A DNA stretch of 64,000 nucleotides from an uncultured Paracoccaceae bacterium (GTDB lineage Bacteria; Pseudomonadota; Alphaproteobacteria; Rhodobacterales; Rhodobacteraceae): positions 1 through 64,000 of the forward strand of contig CANLEQ010000019.1 in NCBI GenBank assembly GCA_947489705.1, given 5' to 3'. Shown piece by piece: positions 46,340 through 54,639 of the stretch. Under the pieces are notes generated by a model. That model was not told the DNA's origin. It worked only from the letters and a program-made list of their open reading frames with translations, and ran no database searches. Both the position numbers and the translations under genes were made by a program. Each line of letters opens with the position of its first letter. The first letter of the stretch is position 1.

Positions 46340-47128
46340 TCAGGCGTGCCCGGTCCTCGCAATGAAGTCGCCAATCAGCCGCGCATATTCCTCGGGTTTC
46401 TCGACGCACGGAAGATGCCCCGCCCCGCGGATCAGCGCGAAATCCGAGCCCGGGATGAGCGCCACCGTCTCGCGCACCAGATCGGGTGGCGTGCTGCCGT
46501 CCTCGGACCCCGCGATCCCGAGCGTCGGCAGGCGCAGGGTCGCCGTCGACGCGTAGAAATCCGAGCCCGAGATGGCGGCCGAGCATCCGCCATAGCCATC
46601 GCGCGGCGTCCGGCAGAGCAGGTGTCGCCACTTGACGATTTCGTCGGTGGCGCGGAAGTCCGCGGAAAACCACCGCTCCATCACCGCATCGGCCAGCGCC
46701 TCGATCCCGCCGATCTTGAGCTGGTCGATCCGGTCCTTCCAGATGTCGGGTGTGCCGATCTTGGCGCCGGTATTCGACAGGACCATGGCGCGGATGAGGT
46801 CGGGTCGCTTGACCGCCAGACCCTGCGCGATCATGCCGCCGATCGACAGGCCCACGAACAGGCTGTCGCGGATGCCGAGATGGTCCATCAGCCGCTCGAC
46901 ATCGGTGATGAGCATTCCCATCGCGTAAGGCATCGGCGGGCAATCGCTGAGCCCGTGACCGCGCTTGTCGTAGCGGATGATCCTGAGGCCCGGCGGCAGC
47001 AACGGAAGGATGGCGTCCCAGAGCCGAAGATCGGTGCCGAGCGAATTGGCGAAGACCAGCGGTGCGCCCTCGGGATCGCCGCTTTCCTCGTAATGCAGAT
47101 GCAGACCGTCGAGCTTGGCTATGGGCAT
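46340..47128 (-). CDS. pcaD: 3-oxoadipate enol-lactonase
   Basis: A 262-aa alpha/beta hydrolase. The nucleophile elbow is GLSIGG (Ser about 95), the oxyanion region NSLGTDLRLWD, and the late catalytic His in RGAGHLPCVEKPEEY. These features and the length match PcaD, which opens the enol-lactone of the beta-ketoadipate pathway. No other pca gene is in the window, so this may be an isolated copy or a related lactonase. Confidence 0.86.
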   Translation of the reverse strand: MPIAKLDGLHLHYEESGDPEGAPLVFANSLGTDLRLWDAILPLLPPGLRIIRYDKRGHGLSDCPPMPYAMGMLITDVERLMDHLGIRDSLFVGLSIGGMIAQGLAVKRPDLIRAMVLSNTGAKIGTPDIWKDRIDQLKIGGIEALADAVMERWFSADFRATDEIVKWRHLLCRTPRDGYGGCSAAISGSDFYASTATLRLPTLGIAGSEDGSTPPDLVRETVALIPGSDFALIRGAGHLPCVEKPEEYARLIGDFIARTGHA

Positions 47129-47206
47129 GGGAATCCTCGGGTGATGTCGCGCCTCCGTCCTGGCGGCCGCGAACGGGCCTCCATCGCGTCCTGTCGCCGG
47201 ATGTCG

Positions 47207-48175
47207 TCACGCATCGGCGAACCGTTCCAGCGTCATGCGGAACGTCTCCGGATCGACATTGCCGCCAGATGCGACGCAGATCACGGTGTCGCCCTCGATC
47301 GCGTTGCCGTGAAAGAGTGCTGCGGCCAACGCGACGGCGCCGCCCGGCTCAAGGACGATCTTGAGCCGTTTGTGGGCGATGGCCATCGCGCGCAACGCCT
47401 CGTCATCCGTCACGGCGAGGCCGGGGCCGCAAAGCCGCTTCAGGATCGGAAAGGTCAGTTTCCCCGGCGCGGGCGTCACGATCGCGTCGCAGATGCTGCC
47501 CGAATTGCGATCGTTGCCGCGGATCTCGCCGGCGGCGAGCGACCGCGCCACATCGTCGAACCCCTCCGGCTCGACCGGGCGCACGCGCCATCCCGGCGCG
47601 CGTTCGGCCAGGGCGAGCGCGACGCCCGAGGTCAGGCCGCCGCCACCGCAGCAGACCAGAACATCGCCGGACCCGTCGGGCAGCTCGTCGGCGATCTCGA
47701 TGCCGCAGGAAGCCTGACCCGCGATGACCTGCGGATCGTCGTAGGGCCGGATCAGGATCAGTCCGCGTTCGCGCGCCAGGGCGTCGCCGATCTCCTCGCG
47801 GCTTTCCGCATCGCGGTCGTAGAGCACGATCTCGGCGCCATAGGCCCGGGTATTGGCAAGCTTGAGCGCGGGGGCGTCCGCCGGCATGACGATCACCGCC
47901 GGAATCCCGTGCATCCGGGCGGCGAGCGCCACGCCCTGCGCGTGATTGCCCGACGAATAGGCAAGCACGCCGCGCTGGCGGATGCCGTCGTCGAGCGCGC
48001 TGATCGCCGACCACGCGCCGCGGAACTTGAAGCTGCCGGTGAGTTGCAGGCATTCCGCCTTCACGAGCACCCTGCGGCCCGCGATCTCGTCAAGCAGCGG
48101 CGCCGAAAGGAGCGGCGTGCGGCGCACGTGACCTTCGAGCCGGCCCATCGCCGCATGGATGTCGGCGGGCGTCAC
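47207..48175 (-). CDS. Threonine/serine dehydratase (PLP fold type II)
   Basis: A 322-aa PLP enzyme. The Schiff-base lysine is in SFKFRGAWSA (about residue 50), the phosphate-binding loop CGGGGLTSG follows near 175, and YSSGNHAQGVA is present. It lacks the C-terminal ACT regulatory domain of biosynthetic IlvA, so it looks like the catabolic or racemase-like branch (threo-3-hydroxyaspartate dehydratase and serine racemase are related). The GTG start overlaps the upstream hydrolase stop (GTGA). Confidence 0.87.
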   Translation of the reverse strand: MTPADIHAAMGRLEGHVRRTPLLSAPLLDEIAGRRVLVKAECLQLTGSFKFRGAWSAISALDDGIRQRGVLAYSSGNHAQGVALAARMHGIPAVIVMPADAPALKLANTRAYGAEIVLYDRDAESREEIGDALARERGLILIRPYDDPQVIAGQASCGIEIADELPDGSGDVLVCCGGGGLTSGVALALAERAPGWRVRPVEPEGFDDVARSLAAGEIRGNDRNSGSICDAIVTPAPGKLTFPILKRLCGPGLAVTDDEALRAMAIAHKRLKIVLEPGGAVALAAALFHGNAIEGDTVICVASGGNVDPETFRMTLERFADA

Positions 48176-48987
48176 AACAGGGCCCGCCAGGCGGCGATCG
48201 CGGCAAGCGATTCCGGCTCGTCGAGGAACGGGACATGGCCCCGACCGGGTATCTCCGCCGCGATCATGTCCGGTCGCCGCCGCTGCATCTCGGCGAAGGT
48301 CTCGGCACTCAGGAGGTCCGAATTGGCGCCGCGGATCGCGGCGAGCGGCAACCCTTCGAGCGCGTCGAAGAGCGGCCAGATGTCGGAGGCGGGCTGACCG
48401 CCGGTCACGCGCAGGACATCGGCCAGGGCGGGATCGTAGTTGATGGTGAGGCCGTCCTCGGTCTCGATGTAGTGCTTGGCCACCTCGGCCTCCCAGCGCG
48501 TTTGCGGCACGTCGGCGAAGCCCGCCATCAATTCCGCCCGCATGGCGGCCGCCTCGGCGAGGGACCGCTGCGCCGGGTTGCGCCCGACGTAATCCATGAT
48601 CGCCTGCAATCCCTCCGGAGCGATCTCGGGGCCGATATCGTTCAGGCAGACGCCCGACAGACGGTCGTTCGCGGTCGCCGCCAGCATCATGGCGACGAGG
48701 CCGCCGCGCGACGTCCCGATGATGGGAACCCGGGCGATCTCCAAGTGGTCGAGAAGTTCGACGACGTCGCGCGCCTCGATCGGGATCGTGTAGGTGCTCG
48801 TTTCAGCCCAGTCCGACCGGCCACGACCGCGATAGTCAAGCGCGATCACGCGCGCATCGAGATGCGGCGTGACGTAGTCGAAATCGGTCGAGTTCCGTGT
48901 CAGCCCCGACAGGCACAGGATGGCCGGGCCGGTGCCCTCGTCGCTGTAATGGAGGTTCAGGCCGTCGGATGTGGTAAACTCACCCAT
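48172..48987 (-). CDS. Alpha/beta hydrolase
   Basis: A 271-aa alpha/beta hydrolase with nucleophile motif GTSRGG (Ser about 93), oxyanion region LSGLTRNSTDFD and terminal His in GRGHVPFLDEPE. It resembles PcaD-like and general esterase families; the substrate is unknown. The ATG at 48987 is preferred over a TTG three codons upstream. It heads the minus-strand stretch hydrolase–dehydratase–pcaD–MFS and is coupled by GTGA to the dehydratase gene. Confidence 0.85.
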   Translation of the reverse strand: MGEFTTSDGLNLHYSDEGTGPAILCLSGLTRNSTDFDYVTPHLDARVIALDYRGRGRSDWAETSTYTIPIEARDVVELLDHLEIARVPIIGTSRGGLVAMMLAATANDRLSGVCLNDIGPEIAPEGLQAIMDYVGRNPAQRSLAEAAAMRAELMAGFADVPQTRWEAEVAKHYIETEDGLTINYDPALADVLRVTGGQPASDIWPLFDALEGLPLAAIRGANSDLLSAETFAEMQRRRPDMIAAEIPGRGHVPFLDEPESLAAIAAWRALL

Positions 48988-49091
48988 AGGCAGCAATCCC
49001 GATCCGGAAGGTACGACCGTCCCTTGGTCCCGCGATGGTCGCGCCGTGCATGGAAGAGGGTGCGTGGCGCTTGCAGATACTCATCCGACAT
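48957..49091 (-). CDS. Possible small ORF with a strong ribosome site
   Basis: A 44-codon frame starts at ATG 49091 directly after GGGAGGAA, one of the best ribosome sites in the window, and ends at 48957, overlapping the alpha/beta hydrolase start by 31 nt in another frame. The peptide is basic with a Cys-Cys pair and resembles nothing I recognise. It could be an upstream regulatory ORF for the hydrolase, or chance. Confidence 0.3.
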   Translation of the reverse strand: MSDEYLQAPRTLFHARRDHRGTKGRSYLPDRDCCLWVSLPHPTA

Positions 49092-49396
49092 TTCCTCCCT
49101 CAAACCCGCATCCACTCCCGCGCAAGCGCTCGCGGGGCGGTGCCCTTTCGAACTGGCCGACAGGATGCCCGCTCCGGTCTGTCCATGCAAGTCAGACCGG
49201 TCCGAACGCCAGAAAGCCAGAGGGAAAACGCGAAATCGGTGCCCGGACGTAGATTTAGCCCGGTTTTCGCGCCGAATTTCCGGGTATGGGGTTTACACAT
49301 CGGCCCGAGGACCTAGGTCATTGCGCAAGACACAATGAGTACCCGCCGAGATTGGCGGCCTCGTTCAAATTTTCCCCGAAATCGAAGGAGTTCATC
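48988..49396. other. 409-bp intergenic region, hydrolase / FKBP gene
   Basis: No conventional gene is present. On the minus strand it holds the small ORF above and, upstream of it, two stable hairpins: CCGGTCTG/CAGACCGG (49174–49181 with 49193–49200) and a CCCCGCG/CGCGGG hairpin near 49116–49138. On the plus strand a weak promoter-like TTTACA…TAGGTC lies near 49293–49320 ahead of the FKBP gene. The hairpins could belong to an untranslated leader or a small RNA. Confidence 0.5.
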
Positions 49397-49831
49397 ATGA
49401 GCCAGGCAAAGGCAGGCGACACCGTCTCCATGCACTACACCGGCAGCCTCACGGACGGAACGCAGTTCGACAGCAGCCAGGGCCGCGAGCCGCTGGAATT
49501 CCAGCTCGGCACCGGCCAGATCATCCCGGGCCTCGACACCGCGCTGACCGGCATGGAAGTCGGCGACAAGAAGACCGTAACCGTCGCACCCGAAGAAGCC
49601 TACGGTCCGCGCGACCCGCAGCGTGTGCAGGCCGTTCCGCGTGGCCAGCTTCCCGATCACATCCCGACCGACCCGGGCACGCAGCTTCAGATGCAGACCC
49701 CCGACGGTCAGACGATCCCCGTCATGGTCGCCGAAGCGAACGAGACCGAGGTGATGCTCGACGCCAATCACCCGTTGGCGGGCCAGGAACTGACCTTCGA
49801 TGTCGAGTTGGTGGACATCAAGGCGGCCTGA
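49397..49831 (+). CDS. FKBP-type peptidyl-prolyl isomerase (SlyD/FkpB-like)
   Basis: A 144-aa FKBP with the short-loop form seen in SlyD and FkpB proteins: VSMHYTGSLTDGTQFDSS at the start, LGTGQIIPGLDTALTGM, and the EEAYGPRDPQ link into an inserted-flap domain. It lacks the His-rich tail of SlyD. It should speed prolyl isomerisation and act as a chaperone in the cytoplasm. The AAGGAG site before the ATG at 49397 is strong. A terminator follows. Confidence 0.94.
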   Translation: MSQAKAGDTVSMHYTGSLTDGTQFDSSQGREPLEFQLGTGQIIPGLDTALTGMEVGDKKTVTVAPEEAYGPRDPQRVQAVPRGQLPDHIPTDPGTQLQMQTPDGQTIPVMVAEANETEVMLDANHPLAGQELTFDVELVDIKAA

Positions 49832-49846
49832 ATTCCGAAAGACTAT

Positions 49847-49877
49847 GAAAGGCGCGGTCCCGCGCCTTTCCCTTGTT
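49847..49877 (+). terminator. Terminator of the FKBP gene
   Basis: AAAGGCGCG (49848–49856) pairs with CGCGCCTTT (49861–49869), loop GTCC, followed by CCCTTGTTT. A second hairpin just downstream (about 49879–49899, GAGCCGC/GCGGCTC) may serve the convergent fabI gene. Confidence 0.8.
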
Positions 49878-49907
49878 TACGAGCCGCCTTGTGCGGCTCG
49901 TTTGCGT

Positions 49908-50696
49908 TCAGAGGTGGTCCGGCTGCGGCATTCCGAGAATATGGAAGCCGCCGTCGACATGGATGATCTCGCCGCTGGTAAAGGCTCCGGCGTCGGATGC
50001 GAGATAGACGGCCGTGCCGCCCACCGCTTCAAGCGTCGCGTTGGCCCTGAGAGGCGCATTGAGCCCGGTATGCTTGTAGGTCTTGCGCGCCCCGCCGATG
50101 GCGGCACCGGCAAGCGTCTTCATCGGCCCCGGCGAGATCGCGTTGACCCGTATCCCGTCCGGTCCGAGGTCGTTCGCAAGGTAACGCACCGCGGATTCCA
50201 GTGCCGCCTTTGCCACGCCCATCACGTTGTAGAACGGCGTGACCTTGTTGGAGCCCTGATAGGTGAGCGTCAGCACGGTGCCGCCTTCGGTCATCAACTC
50301 CGACGCCCGGCGGGCCACATCGATCAGCGAGTAACAGCTGATCGCGAGCGAATTGCCGAAATTCGCGCGGGTCGTGTTGATGAACCGTCCGGTCAGTTCC
50401 GACTTGTCGGAAAATGCGATCGCGTGCACAACGAAATCGAGGCTGCCCCAACGGTCGTGCAATCGGGCAAAGCCCGCCTCCATGCTCGCATCGTCCGCCA
50501 CGTCCACGTCGATCAGGAAGTCGCTGCCCACCGACGCTGCCAGCGGCTCGACGCGTTTGCCGAACGCCTCGCCCTGATACGAAAAGGCGAGCTCGGCACC
50601 TTCGGCGGCCATGGCGCGCGCGATGCCCCACGCGATCGAATGATCGTTGGCGACGCCCATGATGAGGCCGCGCTTGCCCTTGAGAAGATCCGCCAT
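49908..50696 (-). CDS. fabI: Enoyl-[ACP] reductase FabI
   Basis: A 262-aa NADH-dependent enoyl-ACP reductase that completes each fatty-acid elongation cycle. The SDR-like core shows GVANDHSIAWGIA in the cofactor site and the Tyr-x6-Lys catalytic motif as YNVMGVAK. The N-terminal GKRGLIMGV is typical. It is the last gene in fabA-fabB-fabI, with 4 nt between fabB stop and fabI start. Confidence 0.97.
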   Translation of the reverse strand: MADLLKGKRGLIMGVANDHSIAWGIARAMAAEGAELAFSYQGEAFGKRVEPLAASVGSDFLIDVDVADDASMEAGFARLHDRWGSLDFVVHAIAFSDKSELTGRFINTTRANFGNSLAISCYSLIDVARRASELMTEGGTVLTLTYQGSNKVTPFYNVMGVAKAALESAVRYLANDLGPDGIRVNAISPGPMKTLAGAAIGGARKTYKHTGLNAPLRANATLEAVGGTAVYLASDAGAFTSGEIIHVDGGFHILGMPQPDHL

Positions 50697-50700
50697 GGTC

Positions 50701-51927
50701 CTAATCCTCGACTTTCGAGAGCAGCATCGACCCGTTGGTGCCGCCGAAGCCGAACGAGTTGGTCATCACGGTCCGAAGGCCAGCCGCCTCGACCAGTTCG
50801 GTCGCGATCTCGCCGGGACGGATCGCGGGATCGAGCGTTTCGACGTTGATCGAAGGCGCGATGAAGTCGTGTTCGAGCATCAGCAGGCAGTAGATCGCCT
50901 CCTGCGCGCCGGTGGCCCCCTGCGAATGCCCCGTCATCGACTTGGTCGAGCTGATGGGCGGGGTCGATCCCTCGCCGAAGACCCGCCGCACCGCCTCGAC
51001 CTCGCCCACGTCGCCTACGGGCGTCGAAGTGCCATGGGCGTTGATATATCCCACGTGGCCCGGCTCGTGATCCTTGAGCGCGAGCCGCATCGCCCGCTCG
51101 CCCCCCTCGCCGGAGGGCGCGACCATGTCGTGCCCGTCGCTCGTGGCGCCGAAGCCGGTGATCTCGGCGTAGATCTTCGCGCCGCGCGCCCGCGCATGTT
51201 CCAGATCCTCGAGCACCACCATGCCGCCGCCGCCGGCGATGACGAACCCGTCGCGATCCGCATCGAACGCCCGGCTCGCACGGTCCGGCGTGTCGTTGAA
51301 CCTCGACGACATCGCCCCCATCGCGTCGAAGAGGCACGAAAGTGTCCAGTCGAGCTCCTCTCCGCCGCCGGCGAACATGATGTCCTGCTGGCCCAGCGCG
51401 ATCTGCTGCGCCGCCATGCCGATGCAATGGAGCGACGTGGAGCAGGCCGAGGTGATGGAGAAGTTCATGCCCTTGATCGCGAAGGCCGTCGAGAGGTTCG
51501 CGCTCACCGTCGAGGACATCGTTTTCGGCACCGCGAAGGGCCCGATCCGCTTGGGGCTGCCCTTCTGCAGGACGGTCTGATGCGCCTCGAACATCGCGGA
51601 TGTCGAGGGCCCGCCGGACCCGGCAATGAGCCCCGTCGTGGGGTTCGACACCAGATCGTCGCCGAGGCCCGCATCCGCGATGGCCTGGCTCATGGCGATG
51701 TGGGCATAGGCGGCGCCTGGCCCCATGAACCTCAGGGTCCGCTTGTCGACATGATCGGCCACGTCGATCTTGAGCGTTCCGGCGACCCGGCTGCGAAATC
51801 CGTATTCGGCCATCTCGGCGCTGGCCTCGATGCCGGAGCGACCGGCCTTCAGCGCGGCGGTGACTTCCTCGGCGGAATTGCCGATGGGCGAGACGATACC
51901 CAGCCCGGTGACGACGACGCGGCGCAT
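50701..51927 (-). CDS. fabB: Beta-ketoacyl-ACP synthase I
   Basis: A 408-aa condensing enzyme required for unsaturated fatty-acid elongation. The catalytic Cys lies in SACSTSLH (about residue 160), and the two His are in [11 protein letters not shown] and [13 protein letters not shown]. The ATG at 51927 follows GGGAGAAC and starts with RRVVVTGLG; a further upstream start would add an unlikely tail. Adjacent fabA and downstream fabI make the standard anaerobic unsaturation operon of alphaproteobacteria. Confidence 0.96.
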   Translation of the reverse strand: MRRVVVTGLGIVSPIGNSAEEVTAALKAGRSGIEASAEMAEYGFRSRVAGTLKIDVADHVDKRTLRFMGPGAAYAHIAMSQAIADAGLGDDLVSNPTTGLIAGSGGPSTSAMFEAHQTVLQKGSPKRIGPFAVPKTMSSTVSANLSTAFAIKGMNFSITSACSTSLHCIGMAAQQIALGQQDIMFAGGGEELDWTLSCLFDAMGAMSSRFNDTPDRASRAFDADRDGFVIAGGGGMVVLEDLEHARARGAKIYAEITGFGATSDGHDMVAPSGEGGERAMRLALKDHEPGHVGYINAHGTSTPVGDVGEVEAVRRVFGEGSTPPISSTKSMTGHSQGATGAQEAIYCLLMLEHDFIAPSINVETLDPAIRPGEIATELVEAAGLRTVMTNSFGFGGTNGSMLLSKVED

Positions 51928-51952
51928 GGCGTTCTCCCTCATTCTTTCTGGA

Positions 51953-52462
51953 TCAGCTTTCCGACAGGGCGACTTTCATCCCCGCCACCTGATAGATCAG
52001 TTCGCCATCGGCATGGACCGTTCCGTCCGCCACGCCCATGGTCAGGCGGCGCGACTGCACCGCCTTGGTGAAGTCGACCTCGTAGGTCAGCATCTTGCGG
52101 TCGGGCCGCACCATACCGGTCAGCTTGACCTCGCCGACGCCCAGCGCATAGCCGCGACCCTGCCAGCCGCGCCAGCCGAGGTTGAACCCCGTGAGCTGCC
52201 AGAGGCCGTCGAGGCCGAGGCATCCCGGCATGATCGGATTGCCGGGAAAGTGGCAGTCGAAGAACCACAGGTCCGGCTTGATGTCGAATTCGGCCCTCAC
52301 GTGGCCCTTGCCGTTGGCGCCGCCATCGGCGGAAATGTCGGTGATGCGGTCCATCATCAGCATGGGCGGCATGGGCAACTGCGCGTTGCCGGGGCCGAAG
52401 AGCTCGCCCTGCGCGCATCGGATCAGGTCATCGTAATCGAAGCTGGTGGGATAGCGCGTCAT
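51953..52462 (-). CDS. fabA: Bifunctional 3-hydroxydecanoyl-ACP dehydratase/isomerase
   Basis: A 169-aa hot-dog fold enzyme that dehydrates 3-hydroxydecanoyl-ACP and isomerises the product to the cis-3 double bond, committing carbon to unsaturated fatty acids. The active-site His region reads [15 protein letters not shown] (about 67–81). The start at 52462 is set by homologue length. It is first in fabA-fabB-fabI and divergent from irr, with its own promoter at 52506–52535. Confidence 0.97.
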   Translation of the reverse strand: MTRYPTSFDYDDLIRCAQGELFGPGNAQLPMPPMLMMDRITDISADGGANGKGHVRAEFDIKPDLWFFDCHFPGNPIMPGCLGLDGLWQLTGFNLGWRGWQGRGYALGVGEVKLTGMVRPDRKMLTYEVDFTKAVQSRRLTMGVADGTVHADGELIYQVAGMKVALSES

Positions 52463-52505
52463 GCAGGATGGTCCCCCCCTCGGGCACATTCTTGTTATCC
52501 CATGC

Positions 52506-52535
52506 GGTCTATCATCGTGCTATTCCCGCGTGCAA
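52506..52535 (-). promoter_or_regulatory. Candidate promoter of fabA-fabB-fabI
   Basis: On the minus strand TTGCAC (52530–52535), 18-nt spacer and TAGACC (52506–52511). Transcription would start near 52499, leaving a leader of about 37 nt with a GGGGGGGA ribosome site. Confidence 0.5.
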
Positions 52536-52560
52536 GTCCGGCAAGAGGCCGCATTGGCGA

Positions 52561-52590
52561 TTGAAAACCGGGGCTTTCGTGCCGTATAAC
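52561..52590 (+). promoter_or_regulatory. Promoter of irr, predicted leaderless
   Basis: TTGAAA (52561–52566), 18-nt spacer, TATAAC (52585–52590). The start site 7–8 nt later falls on 52597–52598, the A of the irr ATG. No Shine-Dalgarno is present in the intervening CCAGCCC. Confidence 0.58.
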
Positions 52591-52597
52591 CCAGCCC

Positions 52598-53035
52598 ATG
52601 ACCGATAGAGGCACCATTTTGGAAAAAGACTCCGTTGCCCGCGGCACGCAATGGCTGAACGCGGCGCGGCTCAGGCCGACACGTCAGCGCGTCTCGCTCG
52701 CCGCCCTTCTGGTGGGCGACGGGCACGATCGGCACGTCACCGCCGAAAGCCTGCACGCCGCCAGCCGCGACGCGGGCGAGGCCGTGTCGCTCGCGACGGT
52801 CTACAACACGTTGCGCGCGTTCTGCGATGCCGGCCTGATGCAGGAAGTCACGGTCGAAGGCTCGAAGAGCTATTTCGACACGCGGATGGACGACCATCCG
52901 CATTTCTACTGGGAAGACGACGGCCATCTCACCGACGCCCCGGCCGATCAGCTCAGGATCGAAAGCCTGCCCGCAGCGCCCGACGGCACTCGGATCAGCG
53001 CGGTGGACGTGGTCATAAGGCTGCGCCGCACCTGA
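52598..53035 (+). CDS. irr: Iron response regulator Irr (Fur family)
   Basis: A 145-aa Fur-family repressor/activator of the Irr type, which senses haem and controls iron genes in alphaproteobacteria. The winged helix covers about 15–90 with ATVYNTLRAFCDAGL as recognition region; HPHFYWEDDGH supplies the His-rich metal/haem site; the C-terminal CxxC of classical Fur is missing, as in Irr. Its position facing fabA is conserved in this class. If the ATG at 52598 is right, the mRNA appears to lack a leader. Confidence 0.93.
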   Translation: MTDRGTILEKDSVARGTQWLNAARLRPTRQRVSLAALLVGDGHDRHVTAESLHAASRDAGEAVSLATVYNTLRAFCDAGLMQEVTVEGSKSYFDTRMDDHPHFYWEDDGHLTDAPADQLRIESLPAAPDGTRISAVDVVIRLRRT

Positions 53036-53100
53036 TCCCGCCCGCCGGTCGCTCCCGGCGGGGCCGGACGTCACGACAGTCGCTTCGCGATCCCTGATGT

Positions 53101-53134
53101 GGATCGGGGCGCCCGATTCCGAGCGCCCCGATCC
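53101..53134. terminator. Bidirectional hairpin between irr and rhlE
   Basis: A 12-bp perfect stem GGATCGGGGCGC (53101–53112) / GCGCCCCGATCC (53123–53134) lies between two convergent genes. T-runs are weak on both sides, so termination strength is uncertain. Confidence 0.55.
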
Positions 53135-53140
53135 CGTATC

Positions 53141-54397
53141 TCACGCCGCGCGACGATTGCCGCCGGGCTTGCCCCGACCGCGCGGGCGGCGCGATTTTGC
53201 CGGGCCGCCCCGCCCGCCGCCGCCGGGTTTCCCGCCGCGGCCGCCTTGTTTCGGTGGCGGTGTATCCTCGGCCCAGGGCGCGCCCGAAGCGACTTCGACC
53301 TTGGTCTTGAGGACCTTCTCGATATCGCGCAGATACGACATCTCGTCGGGCGCGCAGAACGCCACCGCCCGTCCGTCGCGGCCCGCCCGAGCGGTGCGGC
53401 CGATCCGGTGCACGTAGTTCTCGGCTACGTTCGGGAGTTCGTAGTTGTAGACGAATTCCACCCCCGGAATGTCGATCCCGCGCGCGGCCACGTCGGTCGC
53501 GACAAGCACCTTGATGGTGCCTTCCTTGAAGCCCTGGATCGCGCGGTCGCGCTGCCCCTGGCTCTTGTTGCCGTGGATCGACGCCGCCTTGAAGCCGGCG
53601 CGGTCGAGCTGTTTCATCAGTCGCTCCGAGCCGTGCTTGGTGCGGCCGAAGACCAGCGCGCGTTCCTCGCGATGTCCGTTCAGGCATTCGACCAGAAGGT
53701 CCTGCTTGCCCTCCTTGGAGACGAAATGCACCTCCTGTTCCACCTTGTCGGCGGCCTGGCCGGGGCGGGCGACCTCGATGCGGACCGGGTTCTTGAGGTA
53801 CTTGCCCGCGATCTCGGACATCAGCTTGGGCATCGTCGCCGAGAACAGCATTGTCTGCCGTTCCTTGGCCAGCAACGGCTCGATCTGGCGCAGCGCATGG
53901 ATGAAACCCATGTCGAGCATCTGGTCCGCCTCGTCGAGGACCAGGAACCGCGTCTCGGTCAGGCGCACGGCCTTGCGATCCAGAAGGTCGATAAGCCGCC
54001 CCGGCGTCGCCACCAGCAGGTCGGTGCCGCGTTCCAGCCGGCCGATCTGGCGGTTGATCGACATGCCACCGACGACTACGGTGATCGTCAGATGCGAGCC
54101 GCCGGCAAAGCCGCGCAGGCTTTCGGCGATCTGGTTGGCGAGTTCGCGCGTGGGCGCGAGGATCAGGCCGCGCACCGAACGCGGCGCGGGTTTGGTGCCC
54201 TCGGAAGACAGCGCATGGATCAGCGGCAGTCCGAAGGCCGCCGTCTTGCCGGTGCCGGTCTGGGCGAGGCCCATCACGTCACGGCCGTTCATGGCATGGG
54301 GGATCGCCTGCGCCTGGATGGGCGTCGGGTCCTCGAGGCCGAGTTCGGTAAGGCGGGCGGTCATCTTGGGCGAGAAGCCCAGCATGTCGAAATCCAT
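53141..54397 (-). CDS. rhlE: DEAD-box RNA helicase RhlE
   Basis: A 418-aa DEAD-box helicase. Motifs in order: PTPIQAQAIP (Q motif), AQTGTGKT (Walker A), PTRELA, TPGRLID, DEAD, SAT, and in the second domain ARGIDIPGVEFV and HRIGRTARAGR. The last 50 residues are Gly/Arg/Lys-rich, typical of the RhlE RNA-binding tail. It should unwind structured RNA in ribosome assembly or mRNA decay. Convergent with irr. The 242 bp between this start and the lyase gene shows nothing recognisable. Confidence 0.95.
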   Translation of the reverse strand: MDFDMLGFSPKMTARLTELGLEDPTPIQAQAIPHAMNGRDVMGLAQTGTGKTAAFGLPLIHALSSEGTKPAPRSVRGLILAPTRELANQIAESLRGFAGGSHLTITVVVGGMSINRQIGRLERGTDLLVATPGRLIDLLDRKAVRLTETRFLVLDEADQMLDMGFIHALRQIEPLLAKERQTMLFSATMPKLMSEIAGKYLKNPVRIEVARPGQAADKVEQEVHFVSKEGKQDLLVECLNGHREERALVFGRTKHGSERLMKQLDRAGFKAASIHGNKSQGQRDRAIQGFKEGTIKVLVATDVAARGIDIPGVEFVYNYELPNVAENYVHRIGRTARAGRDGRAVAFCAPDEMSYLRDIEKVLKTKVEVASGAPWAEDTPPPKQGGRGGKPGGGGRGGPAKSRRPRGRGKPGGNRRAA

Positions 54398-54639
54398 CGA
54401 GTGGATCCTTTCGGGAAATAGGTCGGGGACCCGCAGCGAAATGCGGGCCGAGGCGTCAAGAGGATGCGCAAAGGAACTGACAGGAGCCGCATTGCTCCGA
54501 GGCCGCCCTGAACGCGTGCCTCCCCGCGTGATCTGGGAAACATTGCGCCGATCTCGTGGGACCCTTGGGCCCGTCTGCTCACGCGGCAGGGATCGACGTC
54601 TTGAGGGTGCGTATCGGGCGGATCGCCGCCATTGTCAAG

